DNA of 32,600 bases from Candidatus Saccharimonadota bacterium (lineage in GTDB: Bacteria; Patescibacteriota; Saccharimonadia; Saccharimonadales; JAGPDM01), in assembly GCA_018057585.1 (NCBI GenBank), contig JAGPDM010000005.1, positions 1 to 32,600 on the forward strand, written 5' to 3'. The position numbers and the translations under genes are program-made. The notes under the pieces are model-generated. The model saw only the letters and a list, made by a program, of their open reading frames with translations, was not told the DNA's origin and searched no databases. Positions within the stretch are counted from its first letter, which is position 1. Each line of letters opens with the position of its first letter. Below, one piece after another: positions 7,769-17,618 of this stretch.

Positions 7769-8665
7769 ATGCAGAAGTTCAAAGAAATAGCAGTATTAGT
7801 TAATGATAACTCCCGTAAGAGCCGTAGTAGCGTAAAAATTATTCGTAATCTGTTTAAAAAAAATGAACTAGAAGTTGCGCGGATCCACAAGATGACCGGC
7901 AGGCAGTCGTTCAAAAAAGCCATAGAAATAGAAAAAAAAGCTAAACCAGACTTGTTAGTTATAGGTGGTGGCGACGGCAGTATTCACAGCATAATTAATG
8001 AGATAGATTTAGATAAGACAGTGGTTGCCATACTGCCACTAGGGACAGTCAACAATTTTGCACGCTCACTCGGTGTCAATGTCAGCTTAAAGAAAGCGAT
8101 TAAAGCCATTGCTGACGGTAAGACTAAGCAGATACACCTAGGCAGTGTAAACGGCCATTTATATACGAACCTATCCGCTGTCGGTATATCTGTTAAAGTC
8201 GCTCAGAACGTTTCCGATAAGTCCAAGCGTTTCTTAGGTAGATTAGCCTACTACGTACAGGGGGTTTACGAAGCAGCTGTACACAAGCCGTTCATGTGTG
8301 AGCTCAAAGTAGATGACCGCCCGACTCAACGTTTCTACACACATCAGATCGTAGTTGCCAATGGGAAGTATCATGGCCCAGTGCGCTTTACGGCCAACGA
8401 AAGCATAGAATCTGGACACCTGACAACAGTCATTTTTGGCAGAACTCGCAAACGTCTCGCCCATCTTAAAAATATTATGTACTTCGTAATACCAGGTTGG
8501 GTTAAAGCTCAGCCACTTGTTATACGTGGTAAGAGTATCGCTATTGTCACCGAGCCAGTTAGAGCAATCGAGGTAGATGGCGAAGCCGTCAGTCAGACAC
8601 CAGCAAAATATAAGCTAATCGAAAAAGGCATGACCGTTATCTATAGAGATAAGTCTAAAAGCTAA
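7769..8665 (+). CDS. Diacylglycerol/lipid kinase family protein (YegS/DgkB-like)
   Basis: A 298-residue protein of the DAGK catalytic-domain superfamily, which phosphorylates diacylglycerol or related lipids with ATP at the inner face of the membrane. The nucleotide-binding signature is GGGDGS (about 66-71), followed by the second motif LPLGTVNNFARSLG (about 89-102). The C-terminal beta-rich half contains VVANGKYHGPVRFTAN and VEVDGE-type AIEVDGEAV. No transmembrane helix is seen. The lipid substrate cannot be decided. ATG 7769 is chosen from three tandem ATGs by the position of the -10 box. Its TAA overlaps the TAG of the convergent trhO by four bases. Confidence 0.88.
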   Translation: MQKFKEIAVLVNDNSRKSRSSVKIIRNLFKKNELEVARIHKMTGRQSFKKAIEIEKKAKPDLLVIGGGDGSIHSIINEIDLDKTVVAILPLGTVNNFARSLGVNVSLKKAIKAIADGKTKQIHLGSVNGHLYTNLSAVGISVKVAQNVSDKSKRFLGRLAYYVQGVYEAAVHKPFMCELKVDDRPTQRFYTHQIVVANGKYHGPVRFTANESIESGHLTTVIFGRTRKRLAHLKNIMYFVIPGWVKAQPLVIRGKSIAIVTEPVRAIEVDGEAVSQTPAKYKLIEKGMTVIYRDKSKS

Positions 8666-9525
8666 GCTGCGGCTAATACTAGCTCACAGGCTTGACTGCA
8701 AGCTTCCCGGTCTTTGCAGTCCTCACAAACAAGCTGCCTTATATTGCAGACAGAATTCTGGCAGTTACGATAACGACTAGTCTTATTATCGCAGTAGGTG
8801 CAGGTGGCAATATCTTCAGCCGTTTCAGCAAACCTTAGTGACGTGCGCTGGTCAAATACATAACAAGTCCCATCCCAATAGCCTTTATCTTCGAAGGCCT
8901 CACCATACTTAACAATACCACCCTCAAGATGATAGACCTCTTTGAAGCCTTTGTGCTTCATGTAGGCGCTTAAATATTCACAGCGGACATCACCAGTACA
9001 GTATGTTATTAGCGGCTTATCTTTATCGAGCTTTTCTAGCTCAGGTTTTATGTCCTTAAAAGCGTTGATGTCTGGAGTAATCGCATTCTTAAATTTGCCA
9101 ATTTCACTTTCGTAATTATTGCGAGCGTCCAGAATAGTGACGTCAGGATTATCTCGGATAAATTCATGCCACTCCTCTGGCCTTAACGGGGTTGACTTAT
9201 CAAAAACATCAAAATCTTCATCTGGTGCTAAAGTGACTAGTTCTTTGCGACGCTTAACAGAAAGTTTCGGAAAGTCTTTATAGCTACCGTCTGACCATTT
9301 ATATTCAATATCACTAAAATCAGCTAAGTCGGCATTTTCCATCTGTTCTATGTAATCTTCAATCGCTTCTTGTTCGCCACCTAAAGTTCCGTTTATGCCT
9401 TGTTCGGAAACAATAATCCTACCATTAAATCCTCGTTCAGCACAGATGATTGTCTGCCACTTACGAACGACATCGGGGTCTTTAACAGGAGTGAATTTAT
9501 AATATAATATTATCTTTTGATCCAT
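8662..9525 (-). CDS. trhO: TrhO, tRNA uridine(34) hydroxylase (rhodanese-domain, UPF0176)
   Basis: TrhO uses oxygen to hydroxylate U34 of certain tRNAs, a step towards 5-hydroxyuridine derivatives. The 287-residue protein has the N-terminal acylphosphatase-like region (KIILYYKFTPVKDP, RGFNGRIIVSEQGINGT), a rhodanese domain (about 113-210, ILDARN, active-site loop YCTGDVRCEYLS with C176, HLEGGIVKYGE), and the Cys-rich C-terminus with several CxxC-like pairs. The usual loop reads CTGGIRCE; here D-V replaces G-I. It starts 15 bp after the stop of the Q/P-rich membrane protein and shows no Shine-Dalgarno motif, so it is probably on the same transcript. An O2-requiring enzyme suggests some oxygen exposure. 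Confidence 0.93.
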   Translation of the reverse strand: MDQKIILYYKFTPVKDPDVVRKWQTIICAERGFNGRIIVSEQGINGTLGGEQEAIEDYIEQMENADLADFSDIEYKWSDGSYKDFPKLSVKRRKELVTLAPDEDFDVFDKSTPLRPEEWHEFIRDNPDVTILDARNNYESEIGKFKNAITPDINAFKDIKPELEKLDKDKPLITYCTGDVRCEYLSAYMKHKGFKEVYHLEGGIVKYGEAFEDKGYWDGTCYVFDQRTSLRFAETAEDIATCTYCDNKTSRYRNCQNSVCNIRQLVCEDCKDREACSQACELVLAAA

Positions 9526-9540
9526 AGTGACTGTAGCGAT

Positions 9541-10707
9541 TTAACTGCTAGGTTGCCCGATCGTGCTGTCGAAGCTATCAATCATAGTCTTGAAATCATC
9601 GGATACATCTATCAATTGCTCGATAGTCGCGGATTGTGTGATGGTAAAGCCATTCGTGCCGTCAAATATTAGGTAAAAGAAAGTTTTCTGCTTTTGACCA
9701 GACTGCTCAATCTCGGCCTCAATACTTTTAGCGCTCAGCCCATCAATTGTTATTAGTTGGCTGTTTATCAAAGTAAATTTGTCGAAACCTTTGGAAATAC
9801 CAGCTTGATACTTATTAAAGAACTCTTCTGAAGTTTGATCAGCTGGCATGTTCTTCAATCTTATAAATACTGCCGATGGTGCCGTTACTCCATTCGCCTC
9901 AGAGCTTAGGTCTTTAAATTCAACAACATCTAGACCGCCGTCAAGTCGTGTCGACTCGTCCCAACCAGTAGGAATTTTAGTTTTAAATTCTAGCTTGTTG
10001 CTTGTGTAGGCCTTACTCGTCTCGACTTTGGCTGTTTGCTTAGCCTCGTCTTTATTAAATACCCCGACTAATTTGACTGCTCCCCAAGCTAAAAGCCCAG
10101 AGACAGCTAGGAACAAGATTATTAAGAAAAACATCTTAATCTTAGACCGCTTCTTTTTAGCTGGTCTTGCAACCATAGGTGCTGCAACTGGGTTCATAAC
10201 TGGTTGCTGCGTTGCTGGAATCCCGGTAACTGGCAATTGTTGATCATTGAACTGATTATAATTTGCTTGGTGGGGGACAGTCTCTGCCTGTGGCGATTGA
10301 GCTTGAAACTGCTGTGGCGGCTCAGGTATCTGTTGATAAGGCGTTGATTGCTGCGGAACTGCCTGAGTCTGCTGTTGTACTGGTTCCACTTGTTGAGGTG
10401 GTTGATAAGCCTCAGGCTCTACAGCTGGTGGGGAGTTGTCCTGCATAAATATCGGCAACTCACGCTTGTTGCCTTGAGAATAGCTATCAGACCGAGCAGT
10501 GACTGGCTCGGATTGCTGAGGTGGTTGATACGTTTGCTCGGGTGTAATCCCTGACTGTGGAATCTGAAATGTATTATCCTGACTTTGATTATTCAGTACG
10601 ACATCCTGTGAAGACGAAAAACCGGCAGGATTTACTGAGTTCGGCTCTGGATAACCACCTTGAGCCTGGCTATTGTTCGAATTTGTTGGTTGTGAGTTTG
10701 GATCCAT
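9541..10707 (-). CDS. Q/P-rich membrane-anchored protein with external domain, 388 aa
   Basis: Three parts are visible. Residues 1 to about 180 are low-complexity and rich in Gln, Pro, Ser and Asn, with a repeated YQPPQQ.EPV (twice) and PPQQ (three times). A basic stretch (RPAKKKRSK) then precedes one transmembrane helix (about 190-212), which puts the Q/P-rich part inside the cell. The external domain (about 225-388) has KLEFKTKIPTGWDES and ends FKTMIDSFDST, a layout like PsbP/DcrB-related domains. I cannot name a function. The start ATG 10707 has TACAGT eight bases upstream. The gene shares a probable transcript with trhO. Confidence 0.8.
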   Translation of the reverse strand: MDPNSQPTNSNNSQAQGGYPEPNSVNPAGFSSSQDVVLNNQSQDNTFQIPQSGITPEQTYQPPQQSEPVTARSDSYSQGNKRELPIFMQDNSPPAVEPEAYQPPQQVEPVQQQTQAVPQQSTPYQQIPEPPQQFQAQSPQAETVPHQANYNQFNDQQLPVTGIPATQQPVMNPVAAPMVARPAKKKRSKIKMFFLIILFLAVSGLLAWGAVKLVGVFNKDEAKQTAKVETSKAYTSNKLEFKTKIPTGWDESTRLDGGLDVVEFKDLSSEANGVTAPSAVFIRLKNMPADQTSEEFFNKYQAGISKGFDKFTLINSQLITIDGLSAKSIEAEIEQSGQKQKTFFYLIFDGTNGFTITQSATIEQLIDVSDDFKTMIDSFDSTIGQPSS

Positions 10708-10715
10708 AGTTTTCT

Positions 10716-10721
10716 ACTGTA
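10716..10721 (-). promoter_or_regulatory. -10 TACAGT, leaderless start for Q/P-rich gene
   Basis: TACAGT preceded directly by TG on the minus strand, ending eight bases before ATG 10707. Confidence 0.5.
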
Positions 10722-10794
10722 CATAATAACTCATATATTGTTACTTAAAAAGCCAAACAACGACTAGCTAGATGCTAGAGGTTAACAATTAGGT

Positions 10795-10800
10795 TATAAT
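10795..10800 (+). promoter_or_regulatory. -10 TATAAT, leaderless start for VTT-domain gene
   Basis: Perfect TATAAT, six bases before ATG 10807. The ATG at 10804 is only three bases from the hexamer and would lie upstream of the expected transcription start. Confidence 0.65.
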
Positions 10801-10806
10801 CAGATG

Positions 10807-11487
10807 ATGCAATTGTTCAAATTAAAAAAAGGTAAAAAGCCGAAATACGATGACTTCATACAGAGCAAGCCCTTTTTAATACTCATAGAAATACTTGCCA
10901 AACCAAAAGACTGGATTAGAAAACTCTATAACTGGGTAGTAAAATGGGCCTCTCATAAGCGAGCAAAGACTGCACTGGCTGGGCTAAGCTTTGCAGAAAG
11001 CTCGTTCTTCCCGCTACCACCAGATCCGCTGTTGATGGCAATGGTTTTTGCCAAGCCAAAACACTGGCTTAAATATGCCAGTATAACCCTGATCGCATCT
11101 GTTGTCGGTGGCATATTCGGTTATTTAATTGGCTTTGGACTGATGGAAAGCGTTGGCCAGTGGATTATAAACACATTGCATATCAATAAAGAATTTGCCG
11201 ATATTGGTGTTGCCTATAAGAACAATGCCAGTTTAGCCGTTTTTGCTGCTGCGTTTACCCCAATCCCTTATAAGATAATCACGATCAGTGCCGGTGCTTT
11301 CAGAATAAACTTCGTCGTATTCCTAATCGCATCAGTCATCGGTCGGGGCTCAAGATTCTTCACTGTTGCTGGATTGTCGGCTTTTCTAGGCAAAAAATAC
11401 AAAGATCAAATCGAAAGATACATCGATGTTATCTCACTATTATTACTTGTTGTTATTGTCGCCTTATTCTTTGTAGTTGCTCACTAG
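10807..11487 (+). CDS. VTT-domain (YqaA/DedA-like) membrane protein
   Basis: A 226-residue membrane protein of the VTT/SNARE-associated superfamily, whose members include DedA flippases and YqaA. A basic N-terminus of about 60 residues is followed by FAESSFFPLPPDPLLMAMVFA, the re-entrant E.....P.P motif typical of YqaA, then SVVGGIFGYLIGFGL, and the second half with FTPIPYKIITISAGAF and IGRGSRFF. The last hydrophobic helix is close to the C-terminus. Lipid or ion transport is the family expectation but is unproven here. It converges on uvrA with an eight-base gap. Confidence 0.85.
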   Translation: MQLFKLKKGKKPKYDDFIQSKPFLILIEILAKPKDWIRKLYNWVVKWASHKRAKTALAGLSFAESSFFPLPPDPLLMAMVFAKPKHWLKYASITLIASVVGGIFGYLIGFGLMESVGQWIINTLHINKEFADIGVAYKNNASLAVFAAAFTPIPYKIITISAGAFRINFVVFLIASVIGRGSRFFTVAGLSAFLGKKYKDQIERYIDVISLLLLVVIVALFFVVAH

Positions 11488-11495
11488 CTAGAGAG

Positions 11496-14309
11496 CTATT
11501 TGAGTATTTTCGAGAGATAGTGGCCAGTGTAAGACTCTTTGACCCTAGCGACCTTCTCCGGTGTACCGCTGGCGATTATCTGGCCGCCAGCCTCACCGCC
11601 TTCTGGTCCAAGATCAATCAAGTAATCAGCCATTTTAATTACATCTAGATTGTGTTCGATAACAACAACCGAGTTTCCACCTTCGACCAACGCCTCAAGT
11701 ACACTGAGCAGTCTTTTGACGTCAGCAAAATGCAGTCCAGTAGTTGGTTCATCAAGAATATACATAGTTTTGCCGGTACTACGCTTACTTAATTCTGTAG
11801 CCAGTTTGATTCGCTGTGCCTCACCGCCAGAAAGCTGTGTGGCAGGCTGACCCAGCCTTACATAGTCTAAGCCGACTTCTTTCAAAGTTTCTAGCTTCCT
11901 GGCTAGCGTAGGTACGTTTGAAAAGAAATCAGCCGCAGTATCGACAGTCATATTCAGAACATCAGATATATTTTTGCCCTTATAATGGATCTCTAATGCA
12001 CCTTGATTATATCTAGCACCATTACATTCGTCGCAATTAACATAAACATCAGGTAAGAAGTGCATTTCAATTTTGATTACTCCGTCTCCAGAACAAGTTT
12101 CACAGCGGCCACCTTTGACGTTAAAGCTGAATCTGCCTGGTTTGTAGCCACGAATTTTAGCTTCAGGTGTTTTAGCAAAGAGCTCGCGAATTGGAGTAAA
12201 TAAACCAGTATAAGTCGCTGGATTAGATCTTGGGGTGCGACCTATTGCCGACTGATCAATCACTATGGCTTTATCCAAGTTCTCGATGCCTTCGATAGTT
12301 TGATGCTTGCCAGCGAGAGCACGCGATCTTTGCAGTTTGTGTGATAGCTCTTTAGCTAGAATCGAATTAACTAAGCTTGATTTGCCAGAACCACTGACAC
12401 CGCTAACGACCGTCATAACACCGAGCGGAATTGTCGCATCTATATCCTTTAGGTTGTGCTCAGTTGCACCACGTATTATTAGTTCCTTACCGTTACCCTT
12501 GCGACGCTTCTTCGGCACAGCTATCTCGTCAAGGCCAGATAAATATCTACCAGTGATGCTGTCTTTGTTAGCTCTAACCTGATCTGGTGTGCCTTCTGCA
12601 ACTACTTCGCCGCCATGGACACCAGCTCCTGGGCCGATATCAATTAAGTAATCCGCATTGTTCATAGTGTCCTCATCGTGCTCAACCACAATTACAGAGT
12701 TACCTAGATCACGTAGCCTAGTAAGCATCTTTATTAATCGTGAATTATCACGTTGATGCAGCCCAATACTTGGTTCATCTAGCACATACAGAACGCCTTG
12801 CAAGCCAGAACCGATCTGTGTCGCTAGGCGAATTCTTTGAGCCTCACCACCACTCAAAGTATTAGCTGCTCGCAGTAATGTCAGGTAATTTAGCCCGACG
12901 TCATTTAAAAAGCCTAACCGTTCTTTAACTTCTTTCAGAACCTGTTTAGCAATAAAAACATCTCTTTCATCAAGCCTTATGTCTGTGAAAAATTCCAATG
13001 AATCAGAGATTGATAATTCGCAAACATCCATGATCGAATAGTCCTGGATCGTGACCCCTAGTGCTTCAGGCTTTAATCGTCGACCCTTGCAAACATGGCA
13101 AGGACGCTCAATCATGTACTTCTCGATCTCTTTACGCATAAACTCGCTATCAGTTTCGGTATGTCGTCTTTCTAGGTTAGGTATAACGCCTTCATATGTT
13201 GCGTCCCAACCACGGCCGTTACCAAGATTGACATAGAACTTCTCTTTACCTGTGCCATACAAAATTGTCGCTTTCTGATCTTCGTTCAACTTCTTCCAGG
13301 GTGTATTAAGATTGAAGCCGTGCTTCTGACCAACTGCTTCTACCTTTTTAAGATTCCAGCTATCATCACGCATATTAGTCCAGACCCTAATGGCACCTTC
13401 GGCAATCGTAAGATTTTCACTTGCAAGCACCATCTCGGGATCAACCTCTTTACGGCTACCGAGACCTGAGCAGGTTGGGCAAGCTCCGTGTGGGCTATTA
13501 AAGCTAAAGGTTCTCGGTGCCAGCTCAGGAATACCGACATCTGGGTGATCAACACAAGCAAACTGTTCGCTAAATATATGAACCTCGTCTGTTTCGGCAT
13601 TCACGATCTTCAATATTCCGTCAGATAGATCTAGAGCTGCCTCAACGGATTCGCTCAAGCGTTGGCGTGATTCCTCTTCATTGATTAAACGATCAACCAC
13701 AATCTCAATAGTGTGTTTATAATTTTTATCAAGATTCGGCCATTCATCAAGACTATAAATAACGCCATCAACTCTCGCCCGCTGGAAGCCCGATCTTTTA
13801 AACTCTTCTGGCACGTGGGCAAACTCACCCTTCTTGTCGTTGACGATCGGAGCTATAACGAGCAACTTCTTAGCTTCAGGCAGGTTGAGAATTGCATCTA
13901 CAATCTGCTTAGCACTCTGCTTGCTAACCTGTTTGCCACAAATCGGGCAATGAGGCACGCCAATCCGAGCAAACAGCAGTCGTAAATAATCGTAAATTTC
14001 TGTGACCGTTGCAACTGTTGATCTTGGGTTACGACTAGTCGATTTCTGATCGATGCTAATAGCTGGGCTTAATCCATCAATCTGATCAACATCTGGCTTC
14101 TCCATTAATCCCAGGAACTGTCGGGCGTAGGAGCTAAGAGACTCAACATATCGTCGCTGACCTTCGGCATAAATCGTATCAAAAGCCAGTGAAGATTTAC
14201 CTGAGCCAGAGAGTCCAGTAATAACGACTAATTTATCCCTCGGGATATCAATATTGATATCTTTAAGATTGTGTTCTCTCGCCCCTCGTACTGAAATAGT
14301 CTCTGCCAT
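11496..14309 (-). CDS. uvrA: UvrA, excinuclease ABC subunit A
   Basis: UvrA is the DNA-damage sensor ATPase of nucleotide excision repair. The 937-residue protein is full length. It has two ABC modules: Walker [10 protein letters not shown] (about 32-40) and GVSGSGKSS, and two signatures LSGGEAQRI. Zinc-binding cysteines are present in [24 protein letters not shown] and the C-terminal [11 protein letters not shown] with VNCDECNG. A reading from 14348 adds 13 codons, but UvrA normally begins close to [10 protein letters not shown], and TATAAT at 14320-14325 lies just upstream of ATG 14309. UvrC is encoded 4.4 kb away; UvrB is not in the window. Confidence 0.97.
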   Translation of the reverse strand: MAETISVRGAREHNLKDINIDIPRDKLVVITGLSGSGKSSLAFDTIYAEGQRRYVESLSSYARQFLGLMEKPDVDQIDGLSPAISIDQKSTSRNPRSTVATVTEIYDYLRLLFARIGVPHCPICGKQVSKQSAKQIVDAILNLPEAKKLLVIAPIVNDKKGEFAHVPEEFKRSGFQRARVDGVIYSLDEWPNLDKNYKHTIEIVVDRLINEEESRQRLSESVEAALDLSDGILKIVNAETDEVHIFSEQFACVDHPDVGIPELAPRTFSFNSPHGACPTCSGLGSRKEVDPEMVLASENLTIAEGAIRVWTNMRDDSWNLKKVEAVGQKHGFNLNTPWKKLNEDQKATILYGTGKEKFYVNLGNGRGWDATYEGVIPNLERRHTETDSEFMRKEIEKYMIERPCHVCKGRRLKPEALGVTIQDYSIMDVCELSISDSLEFFTDIRLDERDVFIAKQVLKEVKERLGFLNDVGLNYLTLLRAANTLSGGEAQRIRLATQIGSGLQGVLYVLDEPSIGLHQRDNSRLIKMLTRLRDLGNSVIVVEHDEDTMNNADYLIDIGPGAGVHGGEVVAEGTPDQVRANKDSITGRYLSGLDEIAVPKKRRKGNGKELIIRGATEHNLKDIDATIPLGVMTVVSGVSGSGKSSLVNSILAKELSHKLQRSRALAGKHQTIEGIENLDKAIVIDQSAIGRTPRSNPATYTGLFTPIRELFAKTPEAKIRGYKPGRFSFNVKGGRCETCSGDGVIKIEMHFLPDVYVNCDECNGARYNQGALEIHYKGKNISDVLNMTVDTAADFFSNVPTLARKLETLKEVGLDYVRLGQPATQLSGGEAQRIKLATELSKRSTGKTMYILDEPTTGLHFADVKRLLSVLEALVEGGNSVVVIEHNLDVIKMADYLIDLGPEGGEAGGQIIASGTPEKVARVKESYTGHYLSKILK

Positions 14310-14319
14310 AAGGTGACCT

Positions 14320-14325
14320 ATTATA
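14320..14325 (-). promoter_or_regulatory. -10 TATAAT for uvrA, 10 bases before the ATG
   Basis: Perfect TATAAT on the minus strand. With a usual start distance the mRNA would carry only three or four bases before ATG 14309. The hexamer lies within the longer reading from 14348. Confidence 0.6.
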
Positions 14326-14353
14326 CATACTATCTTTATCTTTTTCAATCAGT

Positions 14354-14359
14354 TATAGT
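14354..14359 (+). promoter_or_regulatory. -10 TATAGT, near-leaderless start for pheA
   Basis: TATAGT ends eight bases before ATG 14368. Another ATG at 14361 is out of frame and only one base from the hexamer, so it should not be transcribed. Confidence 0.55.
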
Positions 14360-14367
14360 TATGGCTT

Positions 14368-15192
14368 ATGAATGTTGCAATCCAAGGTCAAGTCGGATCT
14401 TTCCACGACAAAGCTCGTCAGAAACTATTCAAATACAGCGATGGGCTACACTGCTCTAGCTTTTCTGAAGTTTTCGAGACAGTTAAATCAGCTCGAGCCG
14501 AATACGGAATTGTCGCAATCGAAAATTCAATTTACGGTTCAATCAACGAAGTTTATGGACTGCTCTTAGAAGAGAAGCTCTGGGTAGCTGGCGAAATCTA
14601 CTTGCACGTATCTTTCTCGCTGCTTGCAAACCAGGATGCGGAACTCAGCAGTATATCTGAAGTCTATTCACACCCAATCGCACTTGCCGAATGTAAAAGT
14701 TTCCTGGATGATAAGTTAGAACAGGCCGAAAGAATCAATTCCGATGATACAGCTCGTGCCGCCGAAGAAGTAGCTGAAGCTGGGGAGAATTATCAAGCAG
14801 CAATCGCTAGCGAAGATGTTGCTGAAAAGCTAAATCTAAAGGTGCTAGCCACTGAGATCGAAAATGATCAAAATAATTATACGAGGTTCATTATCATTCA
14901 GAAATCAAAGCAACAACCAGACAACGCGAATAAAACCTCGGTCGCCCTAGAGTTACCTGAACAACCAGGAGTCTTACACAAAGCTCTAGGCTATTTTGCT
15001 GAGCGCAACATCAATCTTACTAAGATCGAATCTCGGCCAGTCCCAGGCAAAGCTTGGCACTATCTTTTCTATGTTGATTTTGAAGCCTCGCTGGACGAAT
15101 CTAGGGAAGTTATAAAGGATCTCGAAGCCAATGAGAGCATTGTCACAGTTCTAGGGTCATACGTTAAAGCCAACCCTCTCGGCGACGATTAA
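14368..15192 (+). CDS. pheA: Prephenate dehydratase with ACT domain
   Basis: Converts prephenate to phenylpyruvate, the committed step of phenylalanine synthesis. The 274-residue protein is a stand-alone PDT plus ACT form without chorismate mutase. The catalytic half has GQVGSFHDKAR in place of the usual G..GTFS, IVAIENSIYGSINE, VYSHPIALAEC, and the essential TRF at 172-174 (NNYTRFIII). The regulatory ACT domain (about 190-268) contains ELPEQPGVLHKALGYFA and NLTKIESRP, the phenylalanine-binding motifs. No other aromatic-pathway gene lies next to it, but an aspartate/aromatic aminotransferase at 23114-24298 could complete the step to Phe. It is followed after 19 bp by a small membrane protein. 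Confidence 0.93.
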   Translation: MNVAIQGQVGSFHDKARQKLFKYSDGLHCSSFSEVFETVKSARAEYGIVAIENSIYGSINEVYGLLLEEKLWVAGEIYLHVSFSLLANQDAELSSISEVYSHPIALAECKSFLDDKLEQAERINSDDTARAAEEVAEAGENYQAAIASEDVAEKLNLKVLATEIENDQNNYTRFIIIQKSKQQPDNANKTSVALELPEQPGVLHKALGYFAERNINLTKIESRPVPGKAWHYLFYVDFEASLDESREVIKDLEANESIVTVLGSYVKANPLGDD

Positions 15193-15211
15193 TTAGTAAG
15201 CTATGTAAATA

Positions 15212-15433
15212 GTGGATAAGAATAGAATTAAACGACTGTTAAAAGAACTACTTGCGTGGTTAATGATCTTCACGGGCGTCGTCTTTGGGGCACTACCCTT
15301 GATCCCTGCTTGGGGACTGATAATCGCTGGGGTGTTTTTATTCCGTACAACTAGGCCAGCAGACTGGCAGCCGCCCGAAACCTTTCGTAAGTTCGTGCCG
15401 AAGCGGTTTGCTCACAGAATATTCCACAAGTAG
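15212..15433 (+). CDS. Small two-helix membrane protein, PGPGW-like
   Basis: A 73-residue protein with a basic N-terminus (DKNRIKRLLKELL), two hydrophobic segments forming a hairpin (about 13-27 and 32-45), and a basic C-terminus. The turn PLIPAWGLIIAGVFLF resembles the PGPGW family (PF09656), where P.PGW links two helices; here the motif is IPAWG. Function is unknown. The start is GTG with no visible Shine-Dalgarno motif, 19 bp after pheA, so it is probably read from the pheA transcript. One base separates its stop from the stop of the convergent esterase gene. Confidence 0.7.
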   Translation: MDKNRIKRLLKELLAWLMIFTGVVFGALPLIPAWGLIIAGVFLFRTTRPADWQPPETFRKFVPKRFAHRIFHK

Positions 15434-15434
15434 A

Positions 15435-16376
15435 CTACAAAGACCCGAAGAATTGCCACATGCGATTAGTGCCTGATGCGATATCATCTTGGCGGTGTCG
15501 ATACCTAGCCCCTGGCCAAGCATGACCAAGATTATGATAGAGCTCTGCTTCGACAATTGAACCATTTTTGCACTTACCGTAGCGAACTAAAGTCTTTTCT
15601 TTATTATCGGTAGTTTGTGGCTTGTCGCAGCCTTTAGTCCAATCTTCAATCATGCGAGATCTGGGTAGCCACTCATAGCCGTCAGCCGTCTCACGCCCTT
15701 TTGGTGGCACGGTTGTGTCTTGCTCTCCATTCATAAATAATGCGTTGATCGGTTGGCTCGGTGGGCCAATTAGGCCATTATAGCCACCGATAGCCCCGCC
15801 AACTACTGCCATGGCTTTGTACTGGTCGGGATAGTCTACGACTAGTCGTTGAGTCATCATTGCACCATTAGAAAACCCGGCTACATATTCTTTTTTTGTA
15901 TCAATCGAGTAATCAGCTTCAACTTTTTTAGTTATGCCATAGAGCAACTTGCTGTCTGAGAGCTCCTGGCTACGTGCTTCATCACAACAGATTGTAGCAT
16001 TCCATGACTTAGGCATCAATAAACCCATTTTTTTAGTACCTTCAGGTAGAACCAAGATCGTATTCTCTCTTTCAGCTAGACTAGCAGCACCAGTGTACAA
16101 GCCGATCAATCGTCCATAATCTCTGTAGCCATGGATCATCATTAGTACTGGATAGCTCTTCGATTTATCATACCCATCTGGCACATAAACTCGGTACTTT
16201 CTAGTAACGTCACCTTGCTTGATCGTCTGTAGTGGTAGATTAATAAGCTTACGATCATTCTTATTAAGAAAGCCGAAATATATTACTACAAGTGCGATTA
16301 AAGCTAGTGCAATCAAAATCGCCAATATAATTAAAGTTCCTTTGCCTAGGAATAATAAAGTTTTCTGAATGTGCAC
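15435..16376 (-). CDS. Membrane-anchored esterase, PHB depolymerase/LpqC family
   Basis: An alpha/beta-hydrolase of the poly(3-hydroxybutyrate) depolymerase/feruloyl-esterase-like family, 313 residues. A transmembrane anchor covers about 12-36, and the hydrolase domain starts with YRVYVPDGYD. The triad is visible: nucleophile S169 in GFSNG, acid D220 in NGEQDTTVP, and H285 in LGHAWPG. The CC pair in NATICCDEA matches the disulfide or paired-cysteine site of the family. The orientation of the helix places the enzyme outside the cell. The natural ester is unknown. The start is GTG with GGAG (16383-16386) six bases upstream, and rarA lies 39 bp upstream, suggesting one operon. Confidence 0.88.
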   Translation of the reverse strand: MHIQKTLLFLGKGTLIILAILIALALIALVVIYFGFLNKNDRKLINLPLQTIKQGDVTRKYRVYVPDGYDKSKSYPVLMMIHGYRDYGRLIGLYTGAASLAERENTILVLPEGTKKMGLLMPKSWNATICCDEARSQELSDSKLLYGITKKVEADYSIDTKKEYVAGFSNGAMMTQRLVVDYPDQYKAMAVVGGAIGGYNGLIGPPSQPINALFMNGEQDTTVPPKGRETADGYEWLPRSRMIEDWTKGCDKPQTTDNKEKTLVRYGKCKNGSIVEAELYHNLGHAWPGARYRHRQDDIASGTNRMWQFFGSL

Positions 16377-16415
16377 AACCAGCTCCGTTTTCTTAAATAA
16401 ATTTCACATTATGTT

Positions 16416-17597
16416 CTATTTTTTGCTTATGGTTTCAGGCAAAAAGCCTTGTTGTGGCTGAAAATCTGCCTCCCATTTATAGTTTACATTATAACCTAAA
16501 TTTTTCATAAGTTTTGTTGGTGCATTTCGCAAATGTAGCGGTACTTTATCGTTTGGGTAATCTCGAGCGAGTGTCTTTGATTCAGACATCTGAGTCGCCA
16601 CAGCCCGTGATTTCTTAGCTTGGCACATAGCAATTACTGCTTGCGACAATGCATACTCGCCTTCTGGCAACCCAATACGCTCTACTGCCTGGAAAGCTGC
16701 TACAGCCAAAGTTATGGCGTGGGGACTAGCCATGCCGATATCTTCGCTCGCGAAGATCACAATCCTACGAGCAATAAATTTCGGATCTTCGCCGGCCTGC
16801 AACATACGGAACATGTAATAGAGTGCAGCCTCAGCGTTGCTGCCACGCATGCTTTTAATAAATGCGCTGATTACATTGTAGTGATCTTCACCGTTTTTAT
16901 CGTAAGCTGGTGCGTTACGTTGCATGGCTTGAGCAATCAATTCTGGTTTTATTGATTCTGATTTAGCTAATTTTGCAGCTGACTCTAGTGTGCCTAGTGC
17001 AACTCGGCCATCACCCATCGACATAGCTGCCAGTTGTCTAATGGCTTTATCGGTTATTTTCACTTTTATTTCTTTAGCCGCTTTTTTGATTAAGCTGGCA
17101 AGGCTGTCCTCGCTTAGTGGCTCAAGGACCACAACTCGAGTACGGCTTAGCAAGGCACTAATGACTTCGAAACTAGGGTTTTCGGTTGTAGCACCAATCA
17201 GTATGATTGTGCCATTTTCAACATGGGGCAGAAATGCATCTTGTTGCGCCTTGTTGAATCTATGTATTTCGTCAACAAATAGTAGCGTTCGTTGCTTAAG
17301 TCGTTGGTTCTGCTGAGCATGCTTTATCACCTGTCTAACATCAGCTAGACCGCTAGTAACTGCCGATATCTCAATAAAATCCGCCTTCCAAGCCTCGCCC
17401 ATTATTCGGGCCAAAGTAGTCTTACCTGTACCTGGCGGACCCCACAGAATCAGGCTTGTTGGCTGATTAGCTTCAATAATTTCTCTGATAAATTTTCCTT
17501 TAGCAAGAATATGCTCTTGGCCAATCACATCGGAAACTGTGACTGGACGCATACGCTCAGCTAGTGGTACCAGATTTGCTTGTAACTCATCACTCAC
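16416..17597 (-). CDS. rarA: RarA/MgsA, replication-associated recombination ATPase
   Basis: A clamp-loader-like AAA+ ATPase that acts at stalled replication forks with SSB and DNA polymerase. At 393 residues it is slightly shorter than E. coli RarA. Walker A is GPPGTGKT (53-60), Walker [17 protein letters not shown] (D109, E110), sensor 1 [13 protein letters not shown], and the arginine-finger region ALLSRTRV. The C-terminal MgsA tetramerisation part contains [42 protein letters not shown] and the late [13 protein letters not shown]. The start is GTG 17597; TACTAT (17607-17612) lies nine bases upstream. It is divergent from the flavodoxin-like gene with 35 bp between the starts. Confidence 0.95.
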   Translation of the reverse strand: MSDELQANLVPLAERMRPVTVSDVIGQEHILAKGKFIREIIEANQPTSLILWGPPGTGKTTLARIMGEAWKADFIEISAVTSGLADVRQVIKHAQQNQRLKQRTLLFVDEIHRFNKAQQDAFLPHVENGTIILIGATTENPSFEVISALLSRTRVVVLEPLSEDSLASLIKKAAKEIKVKITDKAIRQLAAMSMGDGRVALGTLESAAKLAKSESIKPELIAQAMQRNAPAYDKNGEDHYNVISAFIKSMRGSNAEAALYYMFRMLQAGEDPKFIARRIVIFASEDIGMASPHAITLAVAAFQAVERIGLPEGEYALSQAVIAMCQAKKSRAVATQMSESKTLARDYPNDKVPLHLRNAPTKLMKNLGYNVNYKWEADFQPQQGFLPETISKK

Positions 17598-17606
17598 GAT
17601 ACTCTA

Positions 17607-17612
17607 ATAGTA
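17607..17612 (-). promoter_or_regulatory. -10 TACTAT for rarA, close to divergent promoter
   Basis: TACTAT on the minus strand ends nine bases before GTG 17597. The plus-strand hexamer TACTCT at 17600-17605 is nearly back to back with it and could serve the divergent gene. Confidence 0.4.
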
Positions 17613-17618
17613 CCATTT

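Noticed and set aside
11485-11498. Inverted repeat TAGCT/AGCTA between the VTT gene and uvrA
   Set aside because: The stem is only five base pairs with a weak T-rich tail. It is too weak to be called an intrinsic terminator.
14361-14462. ATG at 14361 opening a 33-codon ORF before pheA
   Set aside because: It is out of frame with pheA, lies one base after the -10 hexamer and so upstream of the expected transcription start, and ends quickly.
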